Shown here piece after piece: positions 18,625 through 27,565 of a stretch of 64,000 bases of DNA. The notes beneath the pieces are model-generated. The model searched no databases and was not told the origin of the DNA. It saw only the letters and a list, made by a program, of their open reading frames with translations. The stretch is taken from assembly GCF_014336955.1 (NCBI RefSeq), contig NZ_QRAI01000001.1, positions 620,001-684,000 of the forward strand, in the 5' to 3' direction. This stretch comes from Saccharophagus sp. K07. GTDB taxonomy: Bacteria > Pseudomonadota > Gammaproteobacteria > Pseudomonadales > Cellvibrionaceae. A program made the translations under genes and the position numbers. Each line of letters opens with the position of its first letter. The first letter of the stretch is position 1.

Positions 18625-20988
18625 TTAAACGGGCAGAGTGACTTCCACTTTATAGGTTTTACCCGCCTGAATATTGGCGATGCAGTTGCCCGCCAGCGTC
18701 TGGCCATCGACAACAATTCGAGGACCATCCAGACCCGCCGCGCGCGAATAAGACACTTCAAAGGTGGCGCCGCGGAATTGACGGGTTGCCTTGGCGGTCT
18801 GCCAAGCGCTCGGCAGTTGCGGCTGCACCAGCAAGCCTGAGGAGTTGCCCTTCAAGCCGAACAGGCCTTCAATCAGTGAACGATATACCCAGGAAACGGT
18901 GCCCGTGTTGAACAACTGGCTGGAGCGCCCAGCGGTGCGCGGGAATTGATAGTAGGCGCCGCGGTAGTAGTTGGGGATATACACCGGCATCTGGCCGCGT
19001 TGCAGGTAATCGGCTTCGTCCGGGCCGGACAACATCTGACGCACCAGGCGGTAAGCTCGATCGGTTTCCTGGATGGTGTAGAGGCTGTAGATATAAAACA
19101 CGGCAGCGTGGTTATAGACCGAACCGTTTTCCGCCGAGCCCGGAAATTTCTGCGTTACACGGCCGACGTCTTCGCGCATTTTGGTGTAAGCCGGAGCGAG
19201 CATCATAACGCCGTAGGGCGTTTCGAGTTGTTGCTCGATAGCTTTGATCATGGCGGCGCGTTTGGTGGCGTCCGCGGTACCTGCGAGAATCGCCCAACTT
19301 TGCGGGTTGAGGAAAATGCGGCCTTCTTTGTCTTTCGAGACACCGAAAATAACGCCGTCATCAGTGATGCCGCGGCCGTACCATTCGCCGTCCCACATGT
19401 GGGTGTTGACCGCTTTGTTGACGTCGCGCGCACCGGCGCGGAATTCCGCAGCGAGATCGGCTTGTTGCAAGTGTTCGCAAATATCTGCCCACAAATTCAA
19501 TGCATAAGCCGTTGCCACAGATAACCAGCCGGAGACGCCTTTGCCTTTGTATCCGACCATATTCATAGGGTCGCACCAGTCGCCTTGCGCGATATAGCTC
19601 AAGCCCCGTTCATCGCGCGCGGACAGCAACCAGCGCATGGCGTTGCTGATGCGTTCAAAAGCGGTTTTGGTTTCTTCGCCCTGCCAGGCTTTTACCGGCT
19701 CATCAAAAATCGCGTAGTCGTTGGTTTCGTCGAGATACGCACGCAGGCACACGGGCAACCAGACGCAGTGATCGGTGTGGGGAATCTGGTTGATGTATTT
19801 CAGCTCCGCGCCTTCAACTAACAAAATGCCGTCCGGAATTGCGCCGTTGTGCTCCTGCTGGCTCAGCGCATGCAAAAACGCCGCGCGCGCAACTTCGGGC
19901 TTGATAAAGGTCATGCCCATATTGTCTTGCAGATAATTGCGCGTCTGCGGATCGGTGGTCAGGCGGTTGACGTCGCCGTGGTAATACACTTGGCGCGGCA
20001 GCCAGTGATTGACGAATTGGTCGAGGTGTTGGTCCGGCGTTTCGATTTGCAGCACACCTTTGCCCGCTTCGATATAAGCAGCGTATTGTGCTTTGGTCGC
20101 GGCGAAATCGGCATCGGCAAAAAAGCGATCGCGCACACTGATAATTTCCGCATCATCGAATGCAGGGCCGAGCAGGAAGCGGTAGGACTCACTTTGTCCG
20201 GCTGCCAACTGCACGCGATATTGCAGCACTGCGGCCGGTGTTTCGTAGAGCGCGTCGCCGTTATTTAAAGTTTCCTGCTGCAAACCATCCGGATTGTGCA
20301 ATCCGCCTTCACCTTCAAACGCTTCGCGCGCGCATTCGAATGCATCAGGTGCGCGGTCATGCAGGAAAAAAGTTTTGTCTTTGAAATATTTATTTTTGAA
20401 ATAGTCGGCCACTTTTTGATAGGGCGTTACACAGGACGCAACTACACCGCCGAGATCTTCGCGATAGGCTGCTGACTGATTCATCCAGCTCATATAACCC
20501 ACGGGCGTATAAGGATAGACGCTGAGTTTGCGCGGTTTGCCGGAAATATTGCTGACTTTAATTTGCCATAGTTCCACCACAGCGTCGGTCGGCAAACTTA
20601 ATTCCATTTCCACGCGAATGCCCAGGTGTTCGACAGTCCAGCGAATATCGCTTTTGCCGACGGAAAAATTAAAGTGATCCAGTTGTTTGCGCACCGGCTC
20701 ATAGGGCGCAGAAAAAATTTCGCCGGTTTCTTCGTCTTTGATGTAGCAAAAGCGGCCAGGATGATGCGCGTAATAGGGCTGCTCCGGCTGCATAAAGGTT
20801 TTGGCTTCCAGGTTTGGCGCATAGGTGTATTTGGCCGGTTCGGGCTGCATAAATTGCGCGACGGTAAAACCGCGGCAATTTACCTGGATCATCATGTGGC
20901 GGTTCCACAAAAAGCCCGCTGCGCGCGGCATAGCCGTCGGGCTGAATAATTCAAATCGTTCGCCGTTATTTTGGGCTTGCAACAACAT
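18625..20988 (-). CDS. GH94 phosphorylase, probably cellobionic acid phosphorylase
   Basis: A 787-residue family GH94 enzyme that splits a beta-glycosidic bond with phosphate, giving a sugar 1-phosphate. The N-terminal 280 residues form the beta-sandwich, and an (alpha/alpha)6 barrel follows. The catalytic region [19 protein letters not shown] near residue 480 contains the general-acid Asp (second Asp of GDWxD), and [15 protein letters not shown] near residue 625 the phosphate-site block. The family includes cellobiose, chitobiose and cellobionic acid phosphorylases. GDWCD instead of GDWND argues against plain cellobiose phosphorylase. Gluconokinase immediately downstream and divergent 6-phosphogluconate dehydrogenase favour cellobionate, yielding glucose 1-phosphate and gluconate. 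Chitobiose remains an alternative. No signal peptide, so it acts in the cytoplasm. Confidence 0.85.
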   Translation of the reverse strand: MLLQAQNNGERFELFSPTAMPRAAGFLWNRHMMIQVNCRGFTVAQFMQPEPAKYTYAPNLEAKTFMQPEQPYYAHHPGRFCYIKDEETGEIFSAPYEPVRKQLDHFNFSVGKSDIRWTVEHLGIRVEMELSLPTDAVVELWQIKVSNISGKPRKLSVYPYTPVGYMSWMNQSAAYREDLGGVVASCVTPYQKVADYFKNKYFKDKTFFLHDRAPDAFECAREAFEGEGGLHNPDGLQQETLNNGDALYETPAAVLQYRVQLAAGQSESYRFLLGPAFDDAEIISVRDRFFADADFAATKAQYAAYIEAGKGVLQIETPDQHLDQFVNHWLPRQVYYHGDVNRLTTDPQTRNYLQDNMGMTFIKPEVARAAFLHALSQQEHNGAIPDGILLVEGAELKYINQIPHTDHCVWLPVCLRAYLDETNDYAIFDEPVKAWQGEETKTAFERISNAMRWLLSARDERGLSYIAQGDWCDPMNMVGYKGKGVSGWLSVATAYALNLWADICEHLQQADLAAEFRAGARDVNKAVNTHMWDGEWYGRGITDDGVIFGVSKDKEGRIFLNPQSWAILAGTADATKRAAMIKAIEQQLETPYGVMMLAPAYTKMREDVGRVTQKFPGSAENGSVYNHAAVFYIYSLYTIQETDRAYRLVRQMLSGPDEADYLQRGQMPVYIPNYYRGAYYQFPRTAGRSSQLFNTGTVSWVYRSLIEGLFGLKGNSSGLLVQPQLPSAWQTAKATRQFRGATFEVSYSRAAGLDGPRIVVDGQTLAGNCIANIQAGKTYKVEVTLPV

Positions 20989-21007
20989 AGAAGTACCCCA
21001 GTGTTAG

Positions 21008-21034
21008 AAAAAAGGCGCTTTCTAAAAGCGCCTT
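21008..21034 (-). terminator. Intrinsic terminator or attenuator between transporter and phosphorylase
   Basis: On the minus strand AAGGCGCTTT, a short loop and AAAGCGCCTT form a stem of about nine pairs, followed by a run of six T (21008-21013). It lies after the transporter stop and before the phosphorylase start, so it should reduce transcription of the downstream genes relative to the transporter unless they have their own promoter. Confidence 0.75.
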
Positions 21035-21061
21035 AACATAATTAATGAGCAAACTCAGGGC

Positions 21062-22729
21062 TTAAGCCGATTCACTTTTCGCCTGTCGGTCTTTCAATTC
21101 GCGCTGGATCATTTCCACTTTGGCATCGCTGAGATTGTAAAAAATCAAGGATGCTGCAGTGAACAACGCGAAAATTCCCGGTATCAGAGTTTGCATGTAA
21201 ACAATCGAATTCAGTGACGCTCCGGCCTGCATTTGTCCCGCCTGATAACCCATGGCTGCAAGGACCGAAAGCATCAAAGCCGAGCCACCAGCGCTGCCCA
21301 ATTTTTGCGAAAAGGTCGTAGCCGCGAAGGTCATGCCGGTTGCGCGGCGGCCGTTTTTCCATTCGTTGTAATCCGCCACGTCCGCATACATGGCCCAGGT
21401 AATAGGTGGTTTAAAACCGAGCGCGATACTGATGAGGATATTGAGCGCAAACATCCAAACGATTTCTTTCGGTAAATCGGCGCTGTCTTTAGTGGTGCCG
21501 TCGGCGCGGGTGACGATCACGCTGATGACCGCTGGTTTGGATTTATCCAATTGCAGAATTGGCCCAGTTTCTTCCAGTGGCACACGTTTTTTGATGATCC
21601 AGAAGATTTTGTCGTGGCGCAGCCATTGATAGACATCACCGTCGCGATGTTCGATGCCCAAAAGATTGTCTGCATCTAAAACTTTCGCGTCGGTATAAAG
21701 CGTATCGACCACGCCTAAATGGGATGGCTTGGGAATAAAGGTAAATACCACCGACAAAGCTGCTACTACACACATCAACAGCATCATCAATTTGCGCTTG
21801 TCGATAAAGCGGGTGAAGGTAGAAGCAATCAGCGCGCCGACCATCAATCCCGCCATTTGCAGACCTATATAGTTGCCGAGCAAGTCGGGGCGCTCGACGA
21901 AATAACGGAAATAATAAGCGGCGGAGCTGCCGCGCAGAGTCATGGTGACCATGAACACCAGCGCCAGCACAAACAGCATCAGCCAGGGACGACAGATAAA
22001 TAAATCTTTGAGGTCGCTGAGTGGGTTGGCTTTTTCCTGATTGGCTGGCGGTTGCACACGCTCTTTGGTGGACAAAAAGGTGACCAAAAACAGGCAAGAA
22101 GCGATAACCGAATAAATCACCATGGTCATTTGCCAGCCTTTGGCGCTGTAGCGGTCGCCATCGCCAAAATATTCCGCCAGCTCCGGTGTGGCTGCGCCGA
22201 CGATAATGCTGCTGAAGTAGGCGAAGAAAAAGCGCGTGCTGTTTAGGCTGCTGCGCTCACGGGTATCTGCGGTCAACACCGCAGACAGGGAGTTATAGGG
22301 CATATTGAGGATGGTGTAGCACAGCATCAGCAAGCAGTAGGTGGCGTAGGCCCAGATCAGTTTGCCTGTGTCGCTGAGATCGGGGGTGCTCATGGTGAGA
22401 ATGCCGGCCCCCATCATCGGCAGCGCGCCCCAGATCAGATAAGGACGGAACTTGCCCCAGCGCGTCTGAGTGCGGTCGGCAATGCCGCCCATAATGGGGT
22501 CGGTGATGGCATCGATGATTTTGGTGAGGGTCACCATAGTGGCGGCGGCTGCCGCGCTTATGCCGAATACGTCGGTGTAGAAGAAGACCAGATAGGAGCC
22601 GATGATCGCCCAGTAGAAGTTGAAGCCGGCATCGCCAAGACCAAAGCCAATTTTCTCACCCCAGCTGAGTTTGGCGGTTCTATCCAAAGGCTGACCGCCG
22701 CTTTTGGGCGCTGTTTGATTGGTTGGCAC
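21062..22729 (-). CDS. GPH-family sugar:cation symporter with large soluble insertion
   Basis: A 555-residue member of the glycoside-pentoside-hexuronide family (MelB/LacS type) in the inner membrane. KIGFGLGDAGFNFYW near residue 26 and DAITDPIMGGIADRTQTRWG near residue 92 are the N-half signatures. MYADVADYNEWKNGRRATGM near residue 455 is the matching C-half block. Usual members have about 450-480 residues. Here about 90 extra residues (roughly 335-425, hydrophilic, including HRDGDVYQWLRHDKIFW) lie between two membrane helices of the C-terminal half. First gene of the transporter-phosphorylase-gluconokinase unit, so it probably imports the phosphorylase substrate; cellobionate is my inference. 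Confidence 0.85.
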   Translation of the reverse strand: MPTNQTAPKSGGQPLDRTAKLSWGEKIGFGLGDAGFNFYWAIIGSYLVFFYTDVFGISAAAAATMVTLTKIIDAITDPIMGGIADRTQTRWGKFRPYLIWGALPMMGAGILTMSTPDLSDTGKLIWAYATYCLLMLCYTILNMPYNSLSAVLTADTRERSSLNSTRFFFAYFSSIIVGAATPELAEYFGDGDRYSAKGWQMTMVIYSVIASCLFLVTFLSTKERVQPPANQEKANPLSDLKDLFICRPWLMLFVLALVFMVTMTLRGSSAAYYFRYFVERPDLLGNYIGLQMAGLMVGALIASTFTRFIDKRKLMMLLMCVVAALSVVFTFIPKPSHLGVVDTLYTDAKVLDADNLLGIEHRDGDVYQWLRHDKIFWIIKKRVPLEETGPILQLDKSKPAVISVIVTRADGTTKDSADLPKEIVWMFALNILISIALGFKPPITWAMYADVADYNEWKNGRRATGMTFAATTFSQKLGSAGGSALMLSVLAAMGYQAGQMQAGASLNSIVYMQTLIPGIFALFTAASLIFYNLSDAKVEMIQRELKDRQAKSESA

Positions 22730-22996
22730 TTTTTACTCCCCAGACTTGATCTTATTTATTTTGATGGGCGCGTAGGATAAACAGCCTGACATTCTAAATC
22801 CAGCCGGTTGCTTCTGCGGGCTTCGTTTTTCCCGGTATGCGAGTCTTTATCGGGCGGATTCCCGCGCAATCCGCGTCTCGCGCGGCCTGTGACCGAAGTG
22901 GCAATTCCATCCAGATGGGTTTGGTGGTATGGTAACCGCCCGTTTTTCCCGGGCTTCCACCTTCCGATTTCACCTACAACAGAATTCAAACCGCAT
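22730..22996. promoter_or_regulatory. Divergent intergenic region between the transporter and gnd
   Basis: 267 bases separate the divergent starts, so promoters for both the sugar operon and gnd should lie here. A GGTATGGTAACCGCC stretch near 22926-22940 contains a short palindrome (GGTAACC) that could be part of an operator, but I cannot assign a regulator or confident -35/-10 boxes. No gene is seen. Confidence 0.4.
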
Positions 22997-24448
22997 ATGA
23001 AACCACTCTCCGACATTGGCCTGATTGGCTTGGCCGTTATGGGCGAAAACCTCGTGTTGAACATGGCCAATAAAGGCTTCACCGTAACAGCGTTCAACCG
23101 CTCTGTCGAAAAAGTTGAAAAATTCCTCTCCGGGCGCGCTGCTGGAAAAAGCATTCGCGGCGCTACGTCTCTTGCCGAACTGGTCGCTTCTCTGGAAAAA
23201 CCGCGCAAAATCATGCTGATGGTAAAAGCCGGTAAAGCGGTTGACGAAGTCATCGAACAATTGATTCCGCATTTGGAAGCGGGCGACATCATCATCGATG
23301 GTGGCAATACACACTTCCCCGACTCCAACCGCCGTACCGCTTACTTGCGCTCCAAAGGTCTGCTCTATATAGGCACAGGTGTATCCGGTGGAGAAGAGGG
23401 CGCCTTGACCGGCCCATCGATTATGCCCGGCGGAGCGAAAGAAGCATGGCCTGCGGTCAAACCGATCTTCCAGGCAATTGCCGCCAAGGTGGACGATGGC
23501 ACCCCCTGTTGTGACTGGGTCGGCGACGATGGCGCTGGCCACTTTGTGAAGATGGTGCACAACGGTATCGAATACGGTGATATGCAACTGATCTGCGAAG
23601 CCTACCAGATCATGAAAGATCTGCTCGGCATGTCCGCAGGCGAAATGCACGAAGTGTTCAAAGAGTGGAACGAAGGTGAGCTGGACAGCTATCTGATCGA
23701 AATTACGCGCGACATTCTGGCCTACAACGAAAATGGTGAGCCACTGGTCGACAAAATTCTGGATACCGCGGGCCAAAAAGGCACTGGCAAATGGACTGGT
23801 GTATCCGCGTTGGAATTGGGTGTGCCTCTGACTCTGATCGGCGAAGCGGTGTTTGCCCGCTGTTTGTCAGCACAAAAAGACGAGCGCGTTGCTGCGTCCA
23901 AAGTTCTCAACGGCCCAACCCCGCAATTCTCCGGCGATAAAAAAGCCTTTATCGAAGACCTGCGCGGCGCTCTGCTGGCCGCCAAAATCGTGTCCTACGC
24001 CCAAGGTTATGTGCTGATGCGCGAGGCGGCGAAGGAATACAACTGGGAATTGAATTACGGCGGCATAGCTTTGATGTGGCGCGGCGGCTGCATTATCCGT
24101 TCGGCGTTCCTCGGCAAAATCAAAGAAGCCTTCGATCGCAATTCTGAATTGACCAACTTGCTCGTTGATCCTTACTTCGTTGACAAGGTCACCAACGCAC
24201 AAGCGGGATGGCGTCGCGTGATTTCTGCCGCAATCGTCAATGGTGTTTCCGCGCCGGCATTGACCTCTGCGCTGACCTATTTCGACGGCTACCGCAGCGC
24301 GCGCCTGCCAGCGAATTTGCTGCAAGCCCAACGCGACTTCTTCGGCGCCCACACCTACGAACGCATCGACCGCCCACGCGGAGAATTTTTCCACACCAAT
24401 TGGACTGGGCGCGGCGGGGATACGGCGTCTACGACTTATAACGTTTGA
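22997..24448 (+). CDS. gnd: 6-phosphogluconate dehydrogenase, decarboxylating
   Basis: A 483-residue enzyme that oxidises and decarboxylates 6-phosphogluconate to ribulose 5-phosphate. IGLAVMGENLVLNMANKG is the dinucleotide-binding loop and FNRSVEK after the second strand suggests NADP preference. GGEEGALTGPSIMPGG and KMVHNGIEYGDMQLI hold the substrate site and catalytic Lys. KGTGKWT and the C-terminal tail are as expected, and the length matches the long form of the family. The ATG at 22997 is chosen because the protein proper starts there; longer starts run through the promoter region. It is divergent from the cellobionate operon and closes its pathway with GntK. Confidence 0.95.
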   Translation: MKPLSDIGLIGLAVMGENLVLNMANKGFTVTAFNRSVEKVEKFLSGRAAGKSIRGATSLAELVASLEKPRKIMLMVKAGKAVDEVIEQLIPHLEAGDIIIDGGNTHFPDSNRRTAYLRSKGLLYIGTGVSGGEEGALTGPSIMPGGAKEAWPAVKPIFQAIAAKVDDGTPCCDWVGDDGAGHFVKMVHNGIEYGDMQLICEAYQIMKDLLGMSAGEMHEVFKEWNEGELDSYLIEITRDILAYNENGEPLVDKILDTAGQKGTGKWTGVSALELGVPLTLIGEAVFARCLSAQKDERVAASKVLNGPTPQFSGDKKAFIEDLRGALLAAKIVSYAQGYVLMREAAKEYNWELNYGGIALMWRGGCIIRSAFLGKIKEAFDRNSELTNLLVDPYFVDKVTNAQAGWRRVISAAIVNGVSAPALTSALTYFDGYRSARLPANLLQAQRDFFGAHTYERIDRPRGEFFHTNWTGRGGDTASTTYNV

Positions 24449-24470
24449 TTTATCGGACGCATTGAGACGC

Positions 24471-24505
24471 AAAAGCCATCTGCACGAGAGTGCAGATGGC
24501 TTTTT
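24471..24505. terminator. Bidirectional intrinsic terminator
   Basis: AAAAGCCATCTGCAC, loop GAGA and GTGCAGATGGCTTTT form a perfect 15-base-pair stem with an A tract on one side and a T tract on the other. It can serve both gnd (plus) and the glycosyltransferase operon ending at 24548 (minus). Confidence 0.92.
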
Positions 24506-24547
24506 CTTTGGACGAGCGATTGGTCTTTTTCGTGTTTGTTCTTTGGG

Positions 24548-25276
24548 CTAACGTTTTGCACGCTCTTTTGCGCGAGCCACAGCCCTTTGTTGCAAAGCGG
24601 CTATGGTTGGATGCAAGGCGTAAATATCCATACCGAACTTGGCTTCAGGCGGGGTAGGGATATTGAACATACGGTAGTGGACTTCAAAGGACGAGCGGTA
24701 AAACGCGCTGGGAACGCCGGTACAGGAAATGCGATCGGTCGCGTGAATCAATGTATCCCACATGACCCTATCGTCGATTACATGCATATCGTCCGGAATC
24801 AACCACCATACACCTGCTTCCTCTGCCAGTTTGCGTGTGACGAATAAACAGTTGGTATCACAAAAAATTTTGCCGTCACTCTCCGGGCAAATTCCCATAA
24901 CCTCGCCATTTAAATGGGTAATAAAACGCAGTGAGGTCACCACATCGCTCTGCGTGGCAATGCAATGTTGCACCATGGTTTCCAGATGATTTTCGGCAAA
25001 CCAGTTGTCGGAATCCAAAAAAGCCACGGCATCGACACCTAGCGAAAAAGCGTAGACGACACCGATGGAGCGCGGTGAATCACCGTAATTATTGAGTCTA
25101 TGTGGTAATGCAATATTGTGCAGTTTTGGGTGGATAAGCTCCGGAGGAAGTGAGCAGCCATCGCCTACCATCACGTGAATCAGATCCTGATGAGTTTGCG
25201 CCTTAACACTGTCGATACAGTCTTTTAAATAAGGGCTGTGCAGGTTGTGATATGGCGTGATTACAGCAACTTTCAT
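24548..25276 (-). CDS. Glycosyltransferase family 2-like protein
   Basis: A 242-residue GT-A type protein. VAVITPYHNLHSPYLKDCID opens the fold, HVMVGDGC near residue 38 and FLDSDNWF near residue 95 are the nucleotide-sugar and metal-binding acids, and DDRVMWDTL near residue 175 is a plausible acceptor-side motif. The ATG at 25276 overlaps the stop of the upstream glycosyltransferase (ATGA), so the two are made together. It is not part of the large polysaccharide cluster. The acceptor is unknown. Confidence 0.8.
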   Translation of the reverse strand: MKVAVITPYHNLHSPYLKDCIDSVKAQTHQDLIHVMVGDGCSLPPELIHPKLHNIALPHRLNNYGDSPRSIGVVYAFSLGVDAVAFLDSDNWFAENHLETMVQHCIATQSDVVTSLRFITHLNGEVMGICPESDGKIFCDTNCLFVTRKLAEEAGVWWLIPDDMHVIDDRVMWDTLIHATDRISCTGVPSAFYRSSFEVHYRMFNIPTPPEAKFGMDIYALHPTIAALQQRAVARAKERAKR

Positions 25277-26481
25277 GAAAGCGATTCCACATAGTCGGCT
25301 ATGGTTTCCATAGCAGGGCTGGTGAAGTAGGGTTGGCACCGACGCGCGCAATTTTCGGTTGCGAGTTGCAGGCGGGGATCAGTCATGGCTATCTGGATTG
25401 TAGCCCGAATCTGTTCTTCATCCGAAACCCCATGGCCGAGCCACATGGCTAGCCCGCAGGTCATAGCTTTTTGCGTCACACTTAACTGTTCCTGTTGCAG
25501 CGGAATCAACAGAGCAGGAATTCCATTTAAAACACTATGCAACAGGGTGGAATGACCTCCGTGGCAAACGACAAGATCGCATTGTTCCAAGCCCGAAGAA
25601 ATATCGTAAGGCCTAGTAACGATTTCGATATTGGATTGCCGATACTGATCTATTAATTCCTGCGGAGCGTGGGGAATAAAAAACCGACCTTGTATGCCGA
25701 GATTAGATATTGCCTGCAGAAATTGTTTCAAATGAGGATAAATCGGCTTTAAATAGCCAAACACTTTTTTTGTGGGAGTGTTATTCCAGTTTAGATTTAG
25801 ACCGCCAATGCTTGGAGTTTTGAGCAGTCCGATATACTGCTCTGATGTACGCAAGTGAGCGAAAGGATCCAATTCTGGAATGCTAAGCAAAAAAGTCTTG
25901 TGTGCGGAAGACAATTCATACGCATATCGAATTTCCGCAAGCTCCACTTCCCGCAGCGCCTGATTGACCACATCAACCAAACGCTGGTCTGAAATCATTA
26001 AATTAGCGTCGCTGACTTTTGCATTGAGATCGAATAAAGGTAACGGCGACCGAACAGGCGGCGTGGAAAAGGGATCGCCGAGATTGATTTTATGCCAAGC
26101 GTATTGGCGCGCGGCAAGCTGCGCCGCAGGAGCGTAATCGAAAAGAATAGCGTCCACTTGCAGGCTGGCGAAGAGTGCTTTCCACTGCTGCAATTTTTCT
26201 GTAACGATTTCCGATTTATAAAAACCTACAGAAAGCAGCACCTCAGTAAGGCTGGCTGGTGGTCTGGTCAGTTTCAGTCGACGATCCATCCAGGATGGTC
26301 CTTGCAACACCCGATAGGGAGGAAGATGCGGGTGGGGATAAATGCGCTGGATTTCGCGCAGATCACTAAAAATAGCAGTGACACTGTGCCCGCGCTCACA
26401 AAGATGGCGCGCCAGTGCATCCAGGCGAGTGACGTGGCCCAGATCAGCACCCATTTCCCAAACCAAAACGACTTTGGCCAT
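25273..26481 (-). CDS. GT1/MGT-like glycosyltransferase
   Basis: A 402-residue GT-B protein. The N-terminus (VVLVWEMGADLGHVTRLDAL) has the glycine-rich acceptor-domain start with the His typical of UDP-glycosyltransferase-like enzymes. VVCHGGHSTLLHSVLNGIPA near residue 308 and PLQQEQ near residue 333 match the C-terminal donor-binding block (HGGxxT...P...DQ). It is coupled to a GT2-like protein, so the pair may build a short glycan or glycolipid. The substrate is not known. Confidence 0.8.
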   Translation of the reverse strand: MAKVVLVWEMGADLGHVTRLDALARHLCERGHSVTAIFSDLREIQRIYPHPHLPPYRVLQGPSWMDRRLKLTRPPASLTEVLLSVGFYKSEIVTEKLQQWKALFASLQVDAILFDYAPAAQLAARQYAWHKINLGDPFSTPPVRSPLPLFDLNAKVSDANLMISDQRLVDVVNQALREVELAEIRYAYELSSAHKTFLLSIPELDPFAHLRTSEQYIGLLKTPSIGGLNLNWNNTPTKKVFGYLKPIYPHLKQFLQAISNLGIQGRFFIPHAPQELIDQYRQSNIEIVTRPYDISSGLEQCDLVVCHGGHSTLLHSVLNGIPALLIPLQQEQLSVTQKAMTCGLAMWLGHGVSDEEQIRATIQIAMTDPRLQLATENCARRCQPYFTSPAMETIADYVESLS

Positions 26482-26508
26482 AACGTTTAACTATCGGTAA
26501 ATGCAAAT

Positions 26509-26528
26509 GCCGCACGTCCGTGTGCGGC
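26509..26528 (-). terminator. Hairpin between autotransporter and glycosyltransferase genes
   Basis: GCCGCAC and GTGCGGC form a seven-base stem with a six-base loop, just after the stop of the autotransporter on the minus strand. The bases after it (GCATTTGCATTT) are only partly T-rich, so termination is uncertain. Confidence 0.4.
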
Positions 26529-26539
26529 CGGTTCAAGAA

Positions 26540-27565
26540 TGTTTAAAACTCCCAGCGCACACCGACTGACAATTGGCCGGAGCCAAAGTCCTTGCGGTCA
26601 ACAAATGTGTCATAGGAGATAAAACCTGAAACACCATTAGGTAACACAGCATTTACGCCAATCTGGGCAGTCAGATAGTTATCGTCGCGGTTGGGTGCTG
26701 TGTAGGCAAATTTGCCTTCGTCGAGACCGCCGACAAAACGACCAGTGACATAGACCGAGTCGTCGGCATATTGATGCTCATGAGCGATCGACAACATCGG
26801 GGTAAATACACCGACACCGGTGTTGATATTCCAGGATAATTCCACACCGATATTTGCGATCAAGGATTGCAAATCCATGCCGTCGACGACAGCGGCAGAA
26901 GAGTTTCCGCTGACATTTTCAGAATAGCCGTCAATATTGGTGTCTACGTAATTAATAAAGGTAAATAGTCGCGCATTTATATTGTTATGCTGAAGGTTAT
27001 AACCCGCTCCCAAAGATGCCGATAATTCATCGCCATCGGTTTTGGCGCTGCTGGTGTCATAGCCTCCGGCATCACGGACAATACGGCGGTCCAGATCATA
27101 GGCGCTGGTACAGTAAGTGATCATGCCGTCGAGATAAAACTTGTCGCGCGAATAAAGGCTGCCAAACAGAGAGAGACTATAACGGCGGAAATCGGTATTG
27201 GCCGTTTTGTCATCGCCGGCGTTAGTATCAGAATGTGTTAAGGCTGCGCCGAGTACAACATTATTGGAAACTTTATAGTCCACACCCGCAATCAGCATAT
27301 TGGTTTGAAAATCGGATTCGAGAGCGGAATTTTTTTCCTGCTTACCAAAATCCACATTGCCCGTCACAAATGCGCCCCAGCGACCAAATTCCGCCGAATC
27401 ACCTGCGCCACCGCCGAGCAAAGTTCCTACGGGAAGACTTTGATCTTGCAATCGAACTTGCAGATTATTCGCGCGGAATCCCGAATTATTTTTACGTGCG
27501 CGGTCAATTTCTTTGGCGATACTGCGGTCGCGAGTAATAGAGTTGTGTAGAGATAAAGTGCGCAG
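26540..27565 (-). repeat. Duplicated autotransporter barrel sequence, copy A
   Basis: Nearly identical to 28453-29478 (constant offset 1913 bases). I count fewer than a dozen substitutions by eye and no indels. Sequence upstream of this block in each gene (the passenger part) is clearly diverged. Confidence 0.92.

Noticed and set aside
18625..20988. Naming the GH94 enzyme a chitobiose phosphorylase
   Set aside because: GDWCD also fits that group, but there is no chitin or GlcNAc gene nearby, whereas gluconokinase and 6-phosphogluconate dehydrogenase are adjacent. It is kept as an alternative, not the main call.
22970..23776. A minus-strand frame of 268 codons inside gnd
   Set aside because: Gnd on the plus strand has all expected motifs; this is a shadow from codon bias.
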